Shown here: in pieces, positions 43,742 through 53,116 of the stretch
Layout of the letters: every line of letters starts with the position of its first letter
Numbering within the stretch: position 1 is the stretch's first letter
From: Christensenella sp. UBA2853
GTDB lineage: Bacteria; Bacillota; Clostridia; Christensenellales; Aristaeellaceae
Assembly (NCBI GenBank): GCA_002350845.1
Contig: DEFL01000033.1
Coordinates: 14,818 to 78,817, forward strand
Length of the DNA stretch: 64,000 nt
Direction: 5' to 3'
Position numbers and translations under genes: made by a program
Notes under the pieces: generated by a model
Told to the model about the DNA's origin: nothing
What the model saw: the letters and a program-made list of their open reading frames with translations, nothing else
Databases searched by the model: none

Positions 43742-45421
43742 TCAGCGCAGTTTCCGGTCCACCATCTGGCGGCGCAGCGCCTTCAGATGCTTCATGACAT
43801 CATTGCCGCCTCTTCCGAACCAGTCATGGAGTTTCAGATACTCCTGATACAGTTCCTCATACACTGCGTGCGCCTCGGGATCCGGGACCACCGGATCCGG
43901 ATCGGTCCCGCCCATTTCGGCTGCCGCTTCGCGGATCGAATCATATCCTCCGTTTTTCTTTCCGGCCGCCACAGCGCCAAACATGGCGCTGCCCAGAGCC
44001 GGTGTCTGTGCGGAGCGTCCGATCCGGATTTCCCGGCCGCTGACATCCGCATAGATCTGCATGAACAGCGGATTCTTTTTGGAAATCCCGCCGCATGCCA
44101 GTATATGGCGCACCGGGAGGCCGTTTTCCTCAAACCCTTCAAGGATTCTCCGCATGCCAAAGGCAGTCGCCTCAATGAGTGCCCGGTAGATTTCTTCCGG
44201 CCGTGTCTGCAGAGTCATTCCAAGGATCAGTCCGGAAAGGTCCATATCCATGAGCACCGACCGGTTGCCGTTCCACCAGTCCAGGGCAAGCAGACCGCTC
44301 TCACCGGGTTTCAGCCGGGCCGCCTTCTCCGTGAGCAGTGCATGCAGGTTCATGCCCCGCGCTTCGGCTTCCTTTTCCACCTCTGATGGAACCGCGTTTT
44401 CCATCAGCCATTTGAAATGATCTCCACAGCAGCTCTGTCCGGCCTCATACCCATAGGTGCCCGGAACCACGCCGTCACGCACCACGCCGCAGATACCGAA
44501 AACCGGCTGTTCGGTTTCACCGAGCATGATGTGGCAGGTCGATGTGCCGATGATCATCAGAAGAACCCCGGGCTCTGTCAGTCCAATGCCCGGCAGGGAA
44601 ACATGCGCATCGATGTTCGCTACAGCGACCGCGGTTCCCGGAAGGAGGCCCATCTTTCCGGCCATCTCGGGCAGCAGATAGCCGGCACAGCTTCCCAGGG
44701 GAAAGAGTTCTCCGCGCAGCCGATCCGAGGCAGCCGTCCGAAGCGAGGGGTGCAGCGCACCGAGAAACGCCTCCGACGGGTATCCGTCTTCGCGGCTCCA
44801 CAGCGCCTTGTACCCTGCCATCGATTCACTCTTGGCCAGACTGCCGGTCATCTGCAGAACAAGCCAGTCCCCCACTTCAAGAAAGCGGTCAGCCGCTGCA
44901 TAGACTTCCGGCGCTTCCTCGGCAATCTGCCAGAGCTTGGGCATCATCCATTCCGCAGAAATGCCGTTCCCGTACCGTCCAAGGAACCGCTCTCCGCGCT
45001 CCCTGGCCAAACGCAGCATCTTCTCCGCATACGCCTGCGCAGCATGGTGTTTCCAGAGCATGATATAGGCATAGGGATTGGAGACAAATTCTTCTTTTTC
45101 ACACAGCGGGCATCCGTCCCGGTCCAGCGGAAGCATGGTATTGGAGGTCACGTCAATGCCCAGACCCACCACATCCGCAGGGTCAGCGCCTGCCTGCTCC
45201 ATGGCCAGGCGGACAGTCCCGGCCAGGCATTCTCTGTAGTCTTCCGGCACCTGCAGCGCCCATCCGACGCCGAGCTTTGTGCCGTCCGGGAGAAAGCGTT
45301 CCATGACGCCATGCGGATAATCGATAGCCGCACTCCCGGCCTCCCGGCCTGTGCCGATCTCCACGACGACCGCCCTTGCGGAAAGTGTGCCGAAATCGAC
45401 ACCGACTGCATACTTTGCCAT
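43742..45421 (-). CDS. araB: L-ribulokinase
   Basis: A 559-residue FGGY kinase of the AraB type. The N-terminal VGVDFGTLSARAVVVE, DYPHGVMERFLPDGTKLGVGWALQVPEDY and the C-terminal GGISKKNPLFMQIYADVSGREI are diagnostic. It phosphorylates L-ribulose to L-ribulose 5-phosphate. No araA or araD is in the window. It is the first gene of the araB-GH43-CE8/CE12 operon, with GGGAGG before the ATG and a consensus promoter with a palindrome just upstream. Confidence 0.94.
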   Translation of the reverse strand: MAKYAVGVDFGTLSARAVVVEIGTGREAGSAAIDYPHGVMERFLPDGTKLGVGWALQVPEDYRECLAGTVRLAMEQAGADPADVVGLGIDVTSNTMLPLDRDGCPLCEKEEFVSNPYAYIMLWKHHAAQAYAEKMLRLARERGERFLGRYGNGISAEWMMPKLWQIAEEAPEVYAAADRFLEVGDWLVLQMTGSLAKSESMAGYKALWSREDGYPSEAFLGALHPSLRTAASDRLRGELFPLGSCAGYLLPEMAGKMGLLPGTAVAVANIDAHVSLPGIGLTEPGVLLMIIGTSTCHIMLGETEQPVFGICGVVRDGVVPGTYGYEAGQSCCGDHFKWLMENAVPSEVEKEAEARGMNLHALLTEKAARLKPGESGLLALDWWNGNRSVLMDMDLSGLILGMTLQTRPEEIYRALIEATAFGMRRILEGFEENGLPVRHILACGGISKKNPLFMQIYADVSGREIRIGRSAQTPALGSAMFGAVAAGKKNGGYDSIREAAAEMGGTDPDPVVPDPEAHAVYEELYQEYLKLHDWFGRGGNDVMKHLKALRRQMVDRKLR

Positions 45422-45460
45422 ACTCTGGTCCTCCCTGCACCGTTGTCTCGAACTAAAGTC

Positions 45461-45489
45461 ATTATAGGGAGACCGGTCTGGCCTGTCAA
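45461..45489 (-). promoter_or_regulatory. araB operon promoter with palindromic operator in the spacer
   Basis: On the minus strand TTGACA (45489-45484), exactly 17 bases, TATAAT (45466-45461): a perfect consensus. The spacer contains AGACCGGTCT (45470-45479), a perfect 10-base palindrome, placed where a repressor would block polymerase. Such a strong promoter needs a repressor. Confidence 0.8.
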
Positions 45490-45602
45490 TTTCCGCAAAT
45501 GCCCGGCTCGAACCGCTCTGTGCAGATCAATCGCGGTATTTTCACACTGCTGCGGCTTTACGCATCATCTTTTTCCCCGATGCTTCTTTCCGGCTCCTAT
45601 GA

Positions 45603-45622
45603 TATAATCCGCATTTGGGAGG
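45603..45622 (+). promoter_or_regulatory. -10 element and ribosome site of the MATE gene
   Basis: TATAAT (45603-45608) with a weak -35, then GGGAGG (45617-45622), eight bases before the TTG at 45631. The leader would be very short. Confidence 0.5.
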
Positions 45623-45630
45623 CGATTGTA

Positions 45631-47010
45631 TTGGCTCGCAGCATGCGCACGGATTCCGACATGACCGAAGGCAGTATCTGGCGGCATCTGATTGAATTTT
45701 CCATTCCTATGATCATCGGGCTGCTTTTTCAGCAGCTGTACAACACGGTCGATACGCTGGTTGTCGGCAATTTTGTTTCGAAAGAGGCACAGGCTGCCGT
45801 GGGTTCCACCGGCAGTATCATCAATACCGTGGTCGGTTTCTGTGCCGGGCTTGCCACCGGCGCTTCCGTCGTGATTTCCCAGCGCTATGGCGCCCACGAC
45901 CATCAGGGACTGCGAAAAGCCGTCCATACCACGATCGCTGTTACATTGATTCTCAGCATCATTGCCACCGTTCTGGGCCTCCTCATCATTGAGCCCATGC
46001 TGCGCTTCATGCAGACGCCGGATGACGTCATGGAAGACGCGCGATTGTACCTGACCATCTATTTCAGCGGTGTCATCGGCATCCTCTTCTATAACATGGG
46101 CAGCGGCATTCTCAGGGCCGTCGGCGATTCCAGGCGCCCGCTGATTTTTCTCATCATCTCCGCGCTCCTCAATACCGTGCTCGACCTGGTCTTTGTTCTT
46201 GTGTTCCACATGAAAGTGGACGGCGTCGCCTATGCGACCATCATCTCCCAGATCGTTTCTGCTACGCTGATCCTCTACACGCTTTCCCGTGAGCCTTCCT
46301 CCTACGGCATCCGCTGGAGGGAGATGCGCATTGATCAACAGTCCCTTACCAATATTCTCAGGATTGGACTTCCCTCCAGTATCCAGTCGGCCATTACCTC
46401 GTTCTCCAATGTGTTTGTCCAGTCCTACATCAACGCCTTCGGTTCCGCCTGCATGGCCGGCTATTCGGTCTACAACAAGCTGGATGCCTTTGTGCTTATC
46501 CCTGTTCAGGCGATCGCCATGTCCTCCACCACCATGGTCGGACAGAACTGGGGCGCGAATCAGAAGAACCGTGCGCGCGACAGTGTCCGCAAGGCGGTGG
46601 TGCTCAGCCTGATTTCAACGGCCGTGCTCTCGGTCATCGCTTTTGTGCTCGCCCGTCAGCTGCTCGGACTCTTCTCTCCGGAACCCGATGTCATTTCCTA
46701 CGGCATCCGTTTCATTCACATCGTCACGCCCTTCTATCTGACCATCTGCTTCAACCAGATCTACGCCGGTGCGCTCAGAGGCATCGGGGACGCAACCGCA
46801 CCGACGATCATCATGCTGGCATCCTTCGTTGTCTTCCGGCAGATCTATCTGGCTGTGACCAAAGCCCTGAACATCGGTTTTGTCTCTGTCGCCCTTGCCT
46901 ATCCCATGGGCTGGATCATGTGTTCCCTGCTCCTGCTGATCCGTTACCGCAGAAGCGCACTGTTCCGGAATACGCCCATGCCCCAGGCCTCCACGGGTGC
47001 AGATCAGTAA
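45631..47010 (+). CDS. MATE-family multidrug/metabolite exporter
   Basis: A 459-residue membrane protein with twelve predicted segments and MATE hallmarks (SIPMIIGLLFQQLYNTVDTLVVGNF, GSGILRAVGDSRRP, and ALRGIGDATAPTIIM in the second half). It exports drugs or metabolites with Na+ or H+. The start is taken as TTG 45631 on ribosome-site spacing; ATG 45643 and frames further upstream are possible. It stands alone on the plus strand between two minus-strand pectin operons, so its role there is unclear. Confidence 0.9.
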   Translation: MARSMRTDSDMTEGSIWRHLIEFSIPMIIGLLFQQLYNTVDTLVVGNFVSKEAQAAVGSTGSIINTVVGFCAGLATGASVVISQRYGAHDHQGLRKAVHTTIAVTLILSIIATVLGLLIIEPMLRFMQTPDDVMEDARLYLTIYFSGVIGILFYNMGSGILRAVGDSRRPLIFLIISALLNTVLDLVFVLVFHMKVDGVAYATIISQIVSATLILYTLSREPSSYGIRWREMRIDQQSLTNILRIGLPSSIQSAITSFSNVFVQSYINAFGSACMAGYSVYNKLDAFVLIPVQAIAMSSTTMVGQNWGANQKNRARDSVRKAVVLSLISTAVLSVIAFVLARQLLGLFSPEPDVISYGIRFIHIVTPFYLTICFNQIYAGALRGIGDATAPTIIMLASFVVFRQIYLAVTKALNIGFVSVALAYPMGWIMCSLLLLIRYRRSALFRNTPMPQASTGADQ

Positions 47011-47021
47011 TTCGTCCACCG

Positions 47022-47055
47022 AAAAAAGACGGCACGTGCTGCCGTCTTTTTCTTG
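47022..47055. terminator. Bidirectional terminator between MATE and heparinase-like genes
   Basis: AAAAAGACGGCA (47023-47034) and TGCCGTCTTTTT (47040-47051) with a five-base loop; A-run and T-run on either side. Confidence 0.88.
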
Positions 47056-47066
47056 TGCACTTCGTT

Positions 47067-48923
47067 TTAACAGTCTTCCGAGCGCGGGGAAATGATAAGA
47101 CCAAAGCGATGAGTATAGTTCGCTTCCGATACCCAGGAAAGCCGCCAGAGACTGCCGGGATAGCTCCGCGCAAGGCGTGCATCCTCAATGCGGATTTCTT
47201 CCACATCCACCTTCACATGCTCCTGAAGTGTCCAGCGGATGCATGTATTGCCGGATACTGCCTGGTTTTCCTGGATTTCAGGCTTATCCCGAAGCATCAG
47301 GACAAAGGTCACCGGTACCTTTTCTTTGATGGCCACTTCATCTTCCAGTCCAAACATTCCCTCATCCGAGACAGTCCAGGTTCTTCTGACAGAGAGCGCC
47401 CCGGCCTCCAACGGATAGGCGTGAGACAGGTCCATTGTCATCCCGTTCTTCCTGGCCTCGACTTCCGTTGCGCCGTGTTCGGGTCCAACACACTGTTCCC
47501 AATCCCCGATCTGCGGGACTGAATGATTGCGGGATCGGGTATTAAACAGTTCATAGCGTCTGGGTGAAAAGGTTTTGGCCGTATAGGTCATGTTTCCGAT
47601 ATCCACCGCGACCGGGTTTCCGTCAAGGAAGACAACAAAACTGCCGACGTCATTGTGGTTATGGCTTTCTCCGTTGTGGCCGCCTTTGCCGCAGACCGTC
47701 ATTCTTCCTTTCCGGACCAGGCGCACCTGCAGGTCCGGAAGCCAGCTGTCCGAGACCGGCTGCGTCACACCGTCCGGGACGTCATGGTGTCCGAACAGGC
47801 GGTTGAGCATGCGCCACATCTGCGGCGTATCCGACAGATCCTGGCGGACCGGGCCGGAGAGTGTCTGGCCGAACTGCATGAGTGCCGGATCCTTCAGATA
47901 TTTCCCCGCATACAGGATGCGCTCTGCACAGACATACGGCTTGGCATCGCAGTCCGCAAAGTTGGCAAACCACTCCCCGCCCAGCCACATCGTGCGCGGG
48001 AAGGAGAGAATATTGCGGATCTTGGGTTCCTCGGAAAACAGCATCCTGCCCTCTGTCATCTCGCTGAGCAGCTGCAGAATATCCATCAGCGCGCCGCCCG
48101 CCATATTCCAGTAGGCCACGCCTTCATCGCAGCCGCCGTCCCCGGGGACAACGTCCAGCCAGCGGTCCACCATCAGGAGGCTCCGCCGCACCATGCCGGC
48201 CAGCCTGAGCCGGTCCTGGATCCCGAGTGCTGCCGTGACAAGCACATTGGAAACAATCCAGGGCGTCCAGTTGCACAGGTCCTTTCTGAGAAAGCCCATC
48301 CACCAGAAATCATCCCTCGTTTCAAACGGGACGAGGATTCGCTTCTCTATCTCCAGATGCACGCGGCGTGTCACCTGCGGGGTGACACTGTCCAGTGCAG
48401 CCCCCGTCAGATACACCACGAAAGAGAGAATCATCGCGGTCTGCGCGGCAAACAGGTCGATCATGGGACTGCGCACATCCGGCAGCGGTTTTTCCTGAGC
48501 GGTCGGCGCCCCGGCATGTGAATCCACATTGTGTGCGGAAATCACCCAGCTCGTTTCCTCCATGATGCACCACAGCCCATTGATCACTTCATCCAGATCC
48601 TCATCCTTCTCCTCCAGGCAGTAGGCCAGGGTGGACAGGATGAGTTTTTTTCTTCTGAAAAAATAGGGATCCTCAAACACTTTGCGGTTGCCGCTGCGGG
48701 CAAACGCCATGTAATCGGTGGCCAGCAGGACAGGGTACGGTTTTTTCTTTGCCTCTGAGGCTGCTTCAAGGATGGCCCTGCGGTCTTCATCTGCCACCCG
48801 TGCCCATTCTTCCCTGTCTGTACAGTCAGGGAACGGACACCGGTACGGAACCTTCAGAAGTTTTTGCAGATCATGCTCTGCCAGATATGCTTCAAACACT
48901 GCCTTCTCCTCCTTCATGGTCAA
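47067..48923 (-). CDS. Heparinase II/III-family polysaccharide lyase-like protein
   Basis: A 618-residue protein without signal peptide. An alpha/alpha toroid occupies about residues 1-370 (DEGVAYWNMAGGALMDIL, SFPRTMWLGGEWF), and a beta-sandwich follows starting near GHNGESHNHNDVGSFVVFLDGNPVAVD, the hallmark of the heparinase II/III C-terminal domain. This fold is found in PL12, PL15, PL17 and PL21 lyases. In a pectin operon the substrate is probably a pectic or related uronic-acid oligosaccharide. It is the last gene of the six-gene operon. Confidence 0.82.
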   Translation of the reverse strand: MTMKEEKAVFEAYLAEHDLQKLLKVPYRCPFPDCTDREEWARVADEDRRAILEAASEAKKKPYPVLLATDYMAFARSGNRKVFEDPYFFRRKKLILSTLAYCLEEKDEDLDEVINGLWCIMEETSWVISAHNVDSHAGAPTAQEKPLPDVRSPMIDLFAAQTAMILSFVVYLTGAALDSVTPQVTRRVHLEIEKRILVPFETRDDFWWMGFLRKDLCNWTPWIVSNVLVTAALGIQDRLRLAGMVRRSLLMVDRWLDVVPGDGGCDEGVAYWNMAGGALMDILQLLSEMTEGRMLFSEEPKIRNILSFPRTMWLGGEWFANFADCDAKPYVCAERILYAGKYLKDPALMQFGQTLSGPVRQDLSDTPQMWRMLNRLFGHHDVPDGVTQPVSDSWLPDLQVRLVRKGRMTVCGKGGHNGESHNHNDVGSFVVFLDGNPVAVDIGNMTYTAKTFSPRRYELFNTRSRNHSVPQIGDWEQCVGPEHGATEVEARKNGMTMDLSHAYPLEAGALSVRRTWTVSDEGMFGLEDEVAIKEKVPVTFVLMLRDKPEIQENQAVSGNTCIRWTLQEHVKVDVEEIRIEDARLARSYPGSLWRLSWVSEANYTHRFGLIISPRSEDC

Positions 48924-48961
48924 TCGCGCCTTTCCTTCGGCTGAAAAAACTGCCTGCTGCT

Positions 48962-50509
48962 TTACTCAGCAGCTGTTCTTCCGCTTTCTGCCTGTCCGCG
49001 GAGCGGCCCGCCGCCCGGCAGATCATACACAAAGCGGTTCAGATAATACTCTGAAGAACCCGTCACCAGCGCGCTGAGCTCTTCTGTGCCGTACCGTTCG
49101 AGGAGGGTCGGAATATCCGCATACAGACTGGTGCCAATGCCCAGTCTCCTGCCCTCAATCGTATATCCGAGTGCTTCCATGACGGTCGGAAACAGATCCA
49201 TGGTGGTGAGCTGCCTGTTATCCATGGAGCGGGCGAGCTTTCTGTCGCTTCCGAGAATACAGTTATACACCGGGCGGGTTTCTGTCTCAGCATCCCCGAC
49301 CAGGATCGGATCCATCCGCGGATGATCGCCCACCATGACCAGCACCGTATCCTCCCAGAACGGCTGGGCCTGCAGCCAGCGGACAAACTCCGCCGCCTGC
49401 GCGTCGGCACACAGCAGAGTATTGCCCAGCGAATCCTCATGCAGAGACGGACACTGTGCACAGCGATATCCCCCGGTATTGTGCGTATCCACCGTCAGGA
49501 AGGTAAAGTTGAAAGGTTTTCCTTCTTCCGCAAGCCGGCAGATTTCTTCCCGCGCCAGCTGATACAGAATGCGGTCCTCAAAGCCCCACCACACAAAATA
49601 GTCATCCGGGATTTTTCCCTTTTCCCGGGCGGTGTAGTAATCATAGATCTCATACTGTCCGTGCTGACGGAAGTATCGGGCGCGTCCTCCAAACTCTGCA
49701 TCCGAGCCGCACATGAACATCTGTGCGTACCCGTCCCGTTTCAGGATGTCGCCCAGTGTCGTCACCCCCGGCAGAAACTCCCCGTCTTCGTCCTCGTACC
49801 CTTCCGGCAGCACATACGGGATGCCGGATGTGCTCGCAAGAATGGAGGCCATGGTCCAGGATGTTCCGGAAATGGATGTATACCCTCTCAGTCCGCTTCC
49901 TTTCCCGAAGGAAACGCCCTGCGCGGCAATCTCCGTGAGGTTTGGGATCAGGTTTTCCGCCTGCATTCCCCCGTGCTCCGTATCGGCATAGGCCGTTTCC
50001 ATGCTTTCCATGTAAAGCCATACCAGGTTTTTCTTTTTCTGCGGGGGATGAAGCACATTTTTCGGAGGCACATAGGCTTCCTCATACAGGCTGGTCGACT
50101 CCAGGCGCATCCCGATATAATCCGAAATGCCCAGTTCCGCATCTGCATAGGCCACTGCAGCGATCAGGAAGGCAGCACAGTATACAGCATGCAGTCTTCT
50201 CAGCCGTCCGGCCAGCATATGGCCTTCCGCCCAGTGATAGGCCCAAAGATACAGCAGGATCATCACGAGGGTGGGGATTCCGCAGAAAAGAATGCCTTTC
50301 AGGGTGGTCCCGTCATTTCCTGTTCCCTTCATCGGGGAGGTCAGCGTATAGATCATTTCCTGAAAGCCCGTGGAAAACCGGCTTCCGTACCAGTATACGC
50401 CCATGATCATGAGCATGGACACAAGACTGACCATGCAGCCGACAACCATGCGGAGAGGACGGCGCTCCCCGCATTTCAGCACTCCTTCAGTGCCAGATTG
50501 TTCTACCAT
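48962..50509 (-). CDS. LtaS-like membrane sulfatase/phosphoglycerol transferase
   Basis: A 515-residue membrane protein. Three or four transmembrane segments at about 20-145 precede an extracellular alkaline-phosphatase-fold domain with the nucleophile Thr region GTSWTMAS, FNFTFLTVDTHNTGGY, VLVMVGDHPRMDP and a late metal site. This plan is that of LTA synthase and OpgB-type phosphoglycerol transferases, though true sulfatases share the fold. Its presence in a polysaccharide degradation operon is unusual; it starts seven bases after the lyase gene with no clear ribosome site, so translation is probably coupled. Confidence 0.82.
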   Translation of the reverse strand: MVEQSGTEGVLKCGERRPLRMVVGCMVSLVSMLMIMGVYWYGSRFSTGFQEMIYTLTSPMKGTGNDGTTLKGILFCGIPTLVMILLYLWAYHWAEGHMLAGRLRRLHAVYCAAFLIAAVAYADAELGISDYIGMRLESTSLYEEAYVPPKNVLHPPQKKKNLVWLYMESMETAYADTEHGGMQAENLIPNLTEIAAQGVSFGKGSGLRGYTSISGTSWTMASILASTSGIPYVLPEGYEDEDGEFLPGVTTLGDILKRDGYAQMFMCGSDAEFGGRARYFRQHGQYEIYDYYTAREKGKIPDDYFVWWGFEDRILYQLAREEICRLAEEGKPFNFTFLTVDTHNTGGYRCAQCPSLHEDSLGNTLLCADAQAAEFVRWLQAQPFWEDTVLVMVGDHPRMDPILVGDAETETRPVYNCILGSDRKLARSMDNRQLTTMDLFPTVMEALGYTIEGRRLGIGTSLYADIPTLLERYGTEELSALVTGSSEYYLNRFVYDLPGGGPLRGQAESGRTAAE

Positions 50510-50516
50510 TTTCAGA

Positions 50517-53105
50517 TTACAGCTCCAGACGATAAGATTCCCGGCAGATCGTTTCCATTTCTGCCATATCCGGCATCACTTCCTTTGCGAAGCGAAGCAC
50601 CATGATCGTATTGAGACACCACTGGGAGATATAATTCGTGGACATCCACGGGATCTCCAGAAGTCTCTCCCCGTTCTCCTTCCGGGCAAACGCCTGCGTC
50701 TCGAACCCGCCTTCTGCATAGCGTCTGGGGGACGCAATCAGCAGTTCATGCCATGCACGCCGCATGATTTCCGGATCCTTCCGGACATTTCCGGCGTAAG
50801 CACCCATGGCGCTGGCCGTATACCGCATGCTGTATCCTTTTCCGTTCACCAGGTCCCCGTACAGCTTTCTGCGTTCCTCATCCGTCATCATATAGATGGC
50901 GCCATAGTCCTCACACATCTGTTTGAGTTCCGGCAGGCGCATGGCATCCGCCGCTTCCAGCAGGATTTCCACCGTGGCAAAGCACTGCGACAGATGGAGA
51001 TTTCCGGTGTTCTCCCCGTCATAGTGCATATCCCCTGTCTCAGGCTCAAAGGCAAACACCGGGCCGGAAGCAAATCCCATGGGCGCTGCAAGAATGCCCT
51101 CAATGCCGTGCTGCGCAAGCTCCCTGTAGTGCTCGTTTCCTGTGCGTTCATAGGCTGTCATCCAGTTGGACAAAAGGCTTGACCAGTCCGGAGCCGTACG
51201 GCAGCGGATCTTCGGCGCATGCTCGCTGTACCACCGCACATGCGGCAGGGCCAGATGCGCATCCGCCATCTCCTGCATACACGCGCCAATGCGGAGATCG
51301 CCCGTCAGATAATACATCGGCCGGTGATGTCCGGCCATGGAGACACGCGGCTCCTTGCACGGACAGCCCCAGTGACGGACATTGTGCCGGGATCCGAGTC
51401 CCTTCATGGGCCCAAAGTGATAGCAGTCCACTTCGGATGTGTTTCTCGACATCGCCTCAGCCAGGGAGAAAATGTCTTCTCTCCCGGTTCTCATGAACTG
51501 CAGCCACAGCCAGTAGGTCGGAACCAGTTCTGTCTGCTGCCAGGCAAACCCGCCGATATCATATTTCCATGTATGGCGGTCCGGATCATAGGAATGCCGG
51601 AAATCGCCATAGTCAAAGAAGCCATACCATCCGCGCTGGTCGCGCTGCTGGAGATAATAGTCAATCGCGCTGTCGAGATAATCCTCCAGTGTCCGGCCGC
51701 TCTCCGTCGTCCGGTCGGGCAGACTCCATTCACCAAACGCCCCTCGCGCCTGGTATTCTTCCGGTGCGGCTGCATAGACCGGGGGCTTCTGCACGCCTTT
51801 TTCAAAGCGGCACAGTGTTTCTTCCTCCGGGAATCCGTCCACCGGACAGATGACGGCCTCGCTGGTGACAGCAATCCCTTCCGGGTCAGCGCCGAAGTAT
51901 TCGAACCCTTCATAGCTCGAAATATAGCTGCGGTCATCGTAATGCCGGAAATCCATGGCCTCCGCTTCCGGCGACCAGAACCAGATCATCGCAGACGCTT
52001 CCCCGGTGCCCGCACAGTCCACCTGGAGAGCCGAGGGATAGCGCTGCCAGAAATCACGCAGGCCGAACAGTGCACCGCCCTGTTCCCCGCTCACAGCCAT
52101 CACGCCGTTTCCGTGCGTGGCATGCAGCGCGGTGATCGAACACATGCCGGGCTTTGTGCGCTTGCGTATCTCGCAGGTCTTTTCGCCGGTCTGGGAAAGC
52201 AGATAACGGTTCCAGACCGGCATTTCCTTTTCGACCTTCGCAAGCAGTCTGCCCTCGTCGCTCTCAGGATCCCGCTTCACGGATGCGCCGGTCAGCTGTT
52301 CCCGCTTCATGCCCGGGCCGGTCCTCGGGATCCGGGATTCCAGCAGCTGCACCGGCTCATGAAAGCGCACGCCGTCTGCCATAAACTGCACATGATGGTT
52401 ATAGGCAGGGCCTGCAAGCGGCAGAACCGAGCGCAGACCGAGTCCCTTCATGCGGTCGCGCTGCTCGTCCCCGTGAAAGAAGAACGTGTGGGTGATCTTC
52501 AGAAGATCCCCTGAAATGCTGATGCGGATTTCAAAGCGCATCAGGTCCTCTTCCTTCACATACACGCCCCGATAGCAGACAAAGAGGGCAACATCGCCTT
52601 CCTCCTCCATGACCACTTCGCGGATTTCGCTGTGTCCTTCCCGCACGCTCTCCTCATATCCGTTCTCTTCTTCCCGGACCCGGGAGAGAAGGAAAACCGG
52701 CTGCAGGCTGCGGATTCGCGTTTGGCCGTCCACGCACAGATTCTGAATCAGGCGATCCGTGCCGGGCTTGGGGATTTCAAGCGTCATTGCGCCGGTGTCC
52801 ACGAAATACGCGTCCGCGCGCTCCGCACAGCGTACCGGTGTCTTCATGACGGCAGGGGCCTTTCCTGCAGTGACGGTCACCTGCTCTCCAAGACTTTCCG
52901 CATGCGCCGTATGCCGGACCCATTTGAGCGATCCGTCCGGCCAGAGGGCCGCCGGAAAAGACTGAACCGGCACGGCATGACCTTCCTGGTCGCTTACGTC
53001 AAACACGCACTCCCGGACTTCCCCTTCCGGCCAGACAGTGCCGAAACTCGCGGTGCCGAAGGCCTGTCTGCCTTCAAGCAGATGCAGCTGCATGGATGGT
53101 TCCAT
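50517..53105 (-). CDS. YetA/PcRGLX-family exo-rhamnogalacturonan lyase-like protein
   Basis: An 862-residue protein with the three-part plan of PcRGLX/YetA: an N-terminal RIFT-barrel-like part (about 1-200), a central beta-sandwich, and a C-terminal toroid from about 480 (YYLQQRDQRGWYGFFDYGDF, HNVRHWGCPCKEPRVSMAGHHRPMYYLTGD). The family (PL26) releases unsaturated disaccharides from rhamnogalacturonan I backbones. No signal peptide is seen, so it acts inside the cell on imported fragments. ATG 53105 after GAGGG is chosen over a TTG at 53120 that overlaps the upstream stop. Confidence 0.82.
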   Translation of the reverse strand: MEPSMQLHLLEGRQAFGTASFGTVWPEGEVRECVFDVSDQEGHAVPVQSFPAALWPDGSLKWVRHTAHAESLGEQVTVTAGKAPAVMKTPVRCAERADAYFVDTGAMTLEIPKPGTDRLIQNLCVDGQTRIRSLQPVFLLSRVREEENGYEESVREGHSEIREVVMEEEGDVALFVCYRGVYVKEEDLMRFEIRISISGDLLKITHTFFFHGDEQRDRMKGLGLRSVLPLAGPAYNHHVQFMADGVRFHEPVQLLESRIPRTGPGMKREQLTGASVKRDPESDEGRLLAKVEKEMPVWNRYLLSQTGEKTCEIRKRTKPGMCSITALHATHGNGVMAVSGEQGGALFGLRDFWQRYPSALQVDCAGTGEASAMIWFWSPEAEAMDFRHYDDRSYISSYEGFEYFGADPEGIAVTSEAVICPVDGFPEEETLCRFEKGVQKPPVYAAAPEEYQARGAFGEWSLPDRTTESGRTLEDYLDSAIDYYLQQRDQRGWYGFFDYGDFRHSYDPDRHTWKYDIGGFAWQQTELVPTYWLWLQFMRTGREDIFSLAEAMSRNTSEVDCYHFGPMKGLGSRHNVRHWGCPCKEPRVSMAGHHRPMYYLTGDLRIGACMQEMADAHLALPHVRWYSEHAPKIRCRTAPDWSSLLSNWMTAYERTGNEHYRELAQHGIEGILAAPMGFASGPVFAFEPETGDMHYDGENTGNLHLSQCFATVEILLEAADAMRLPELKQMCEDYGAIYMMTDEERRKLYGDLVNGKGYSMRYTASAMGAYAGNVRKDPEIMRRAWHELLIASPRRYAEGGFETQAFARKENGERLLEIPWMSTNYISQWCLNTIMVLRFAKEVMPDMAEMETICRESYRLEL

Positions 53106-53116
53106 ATTCTTCCCTC

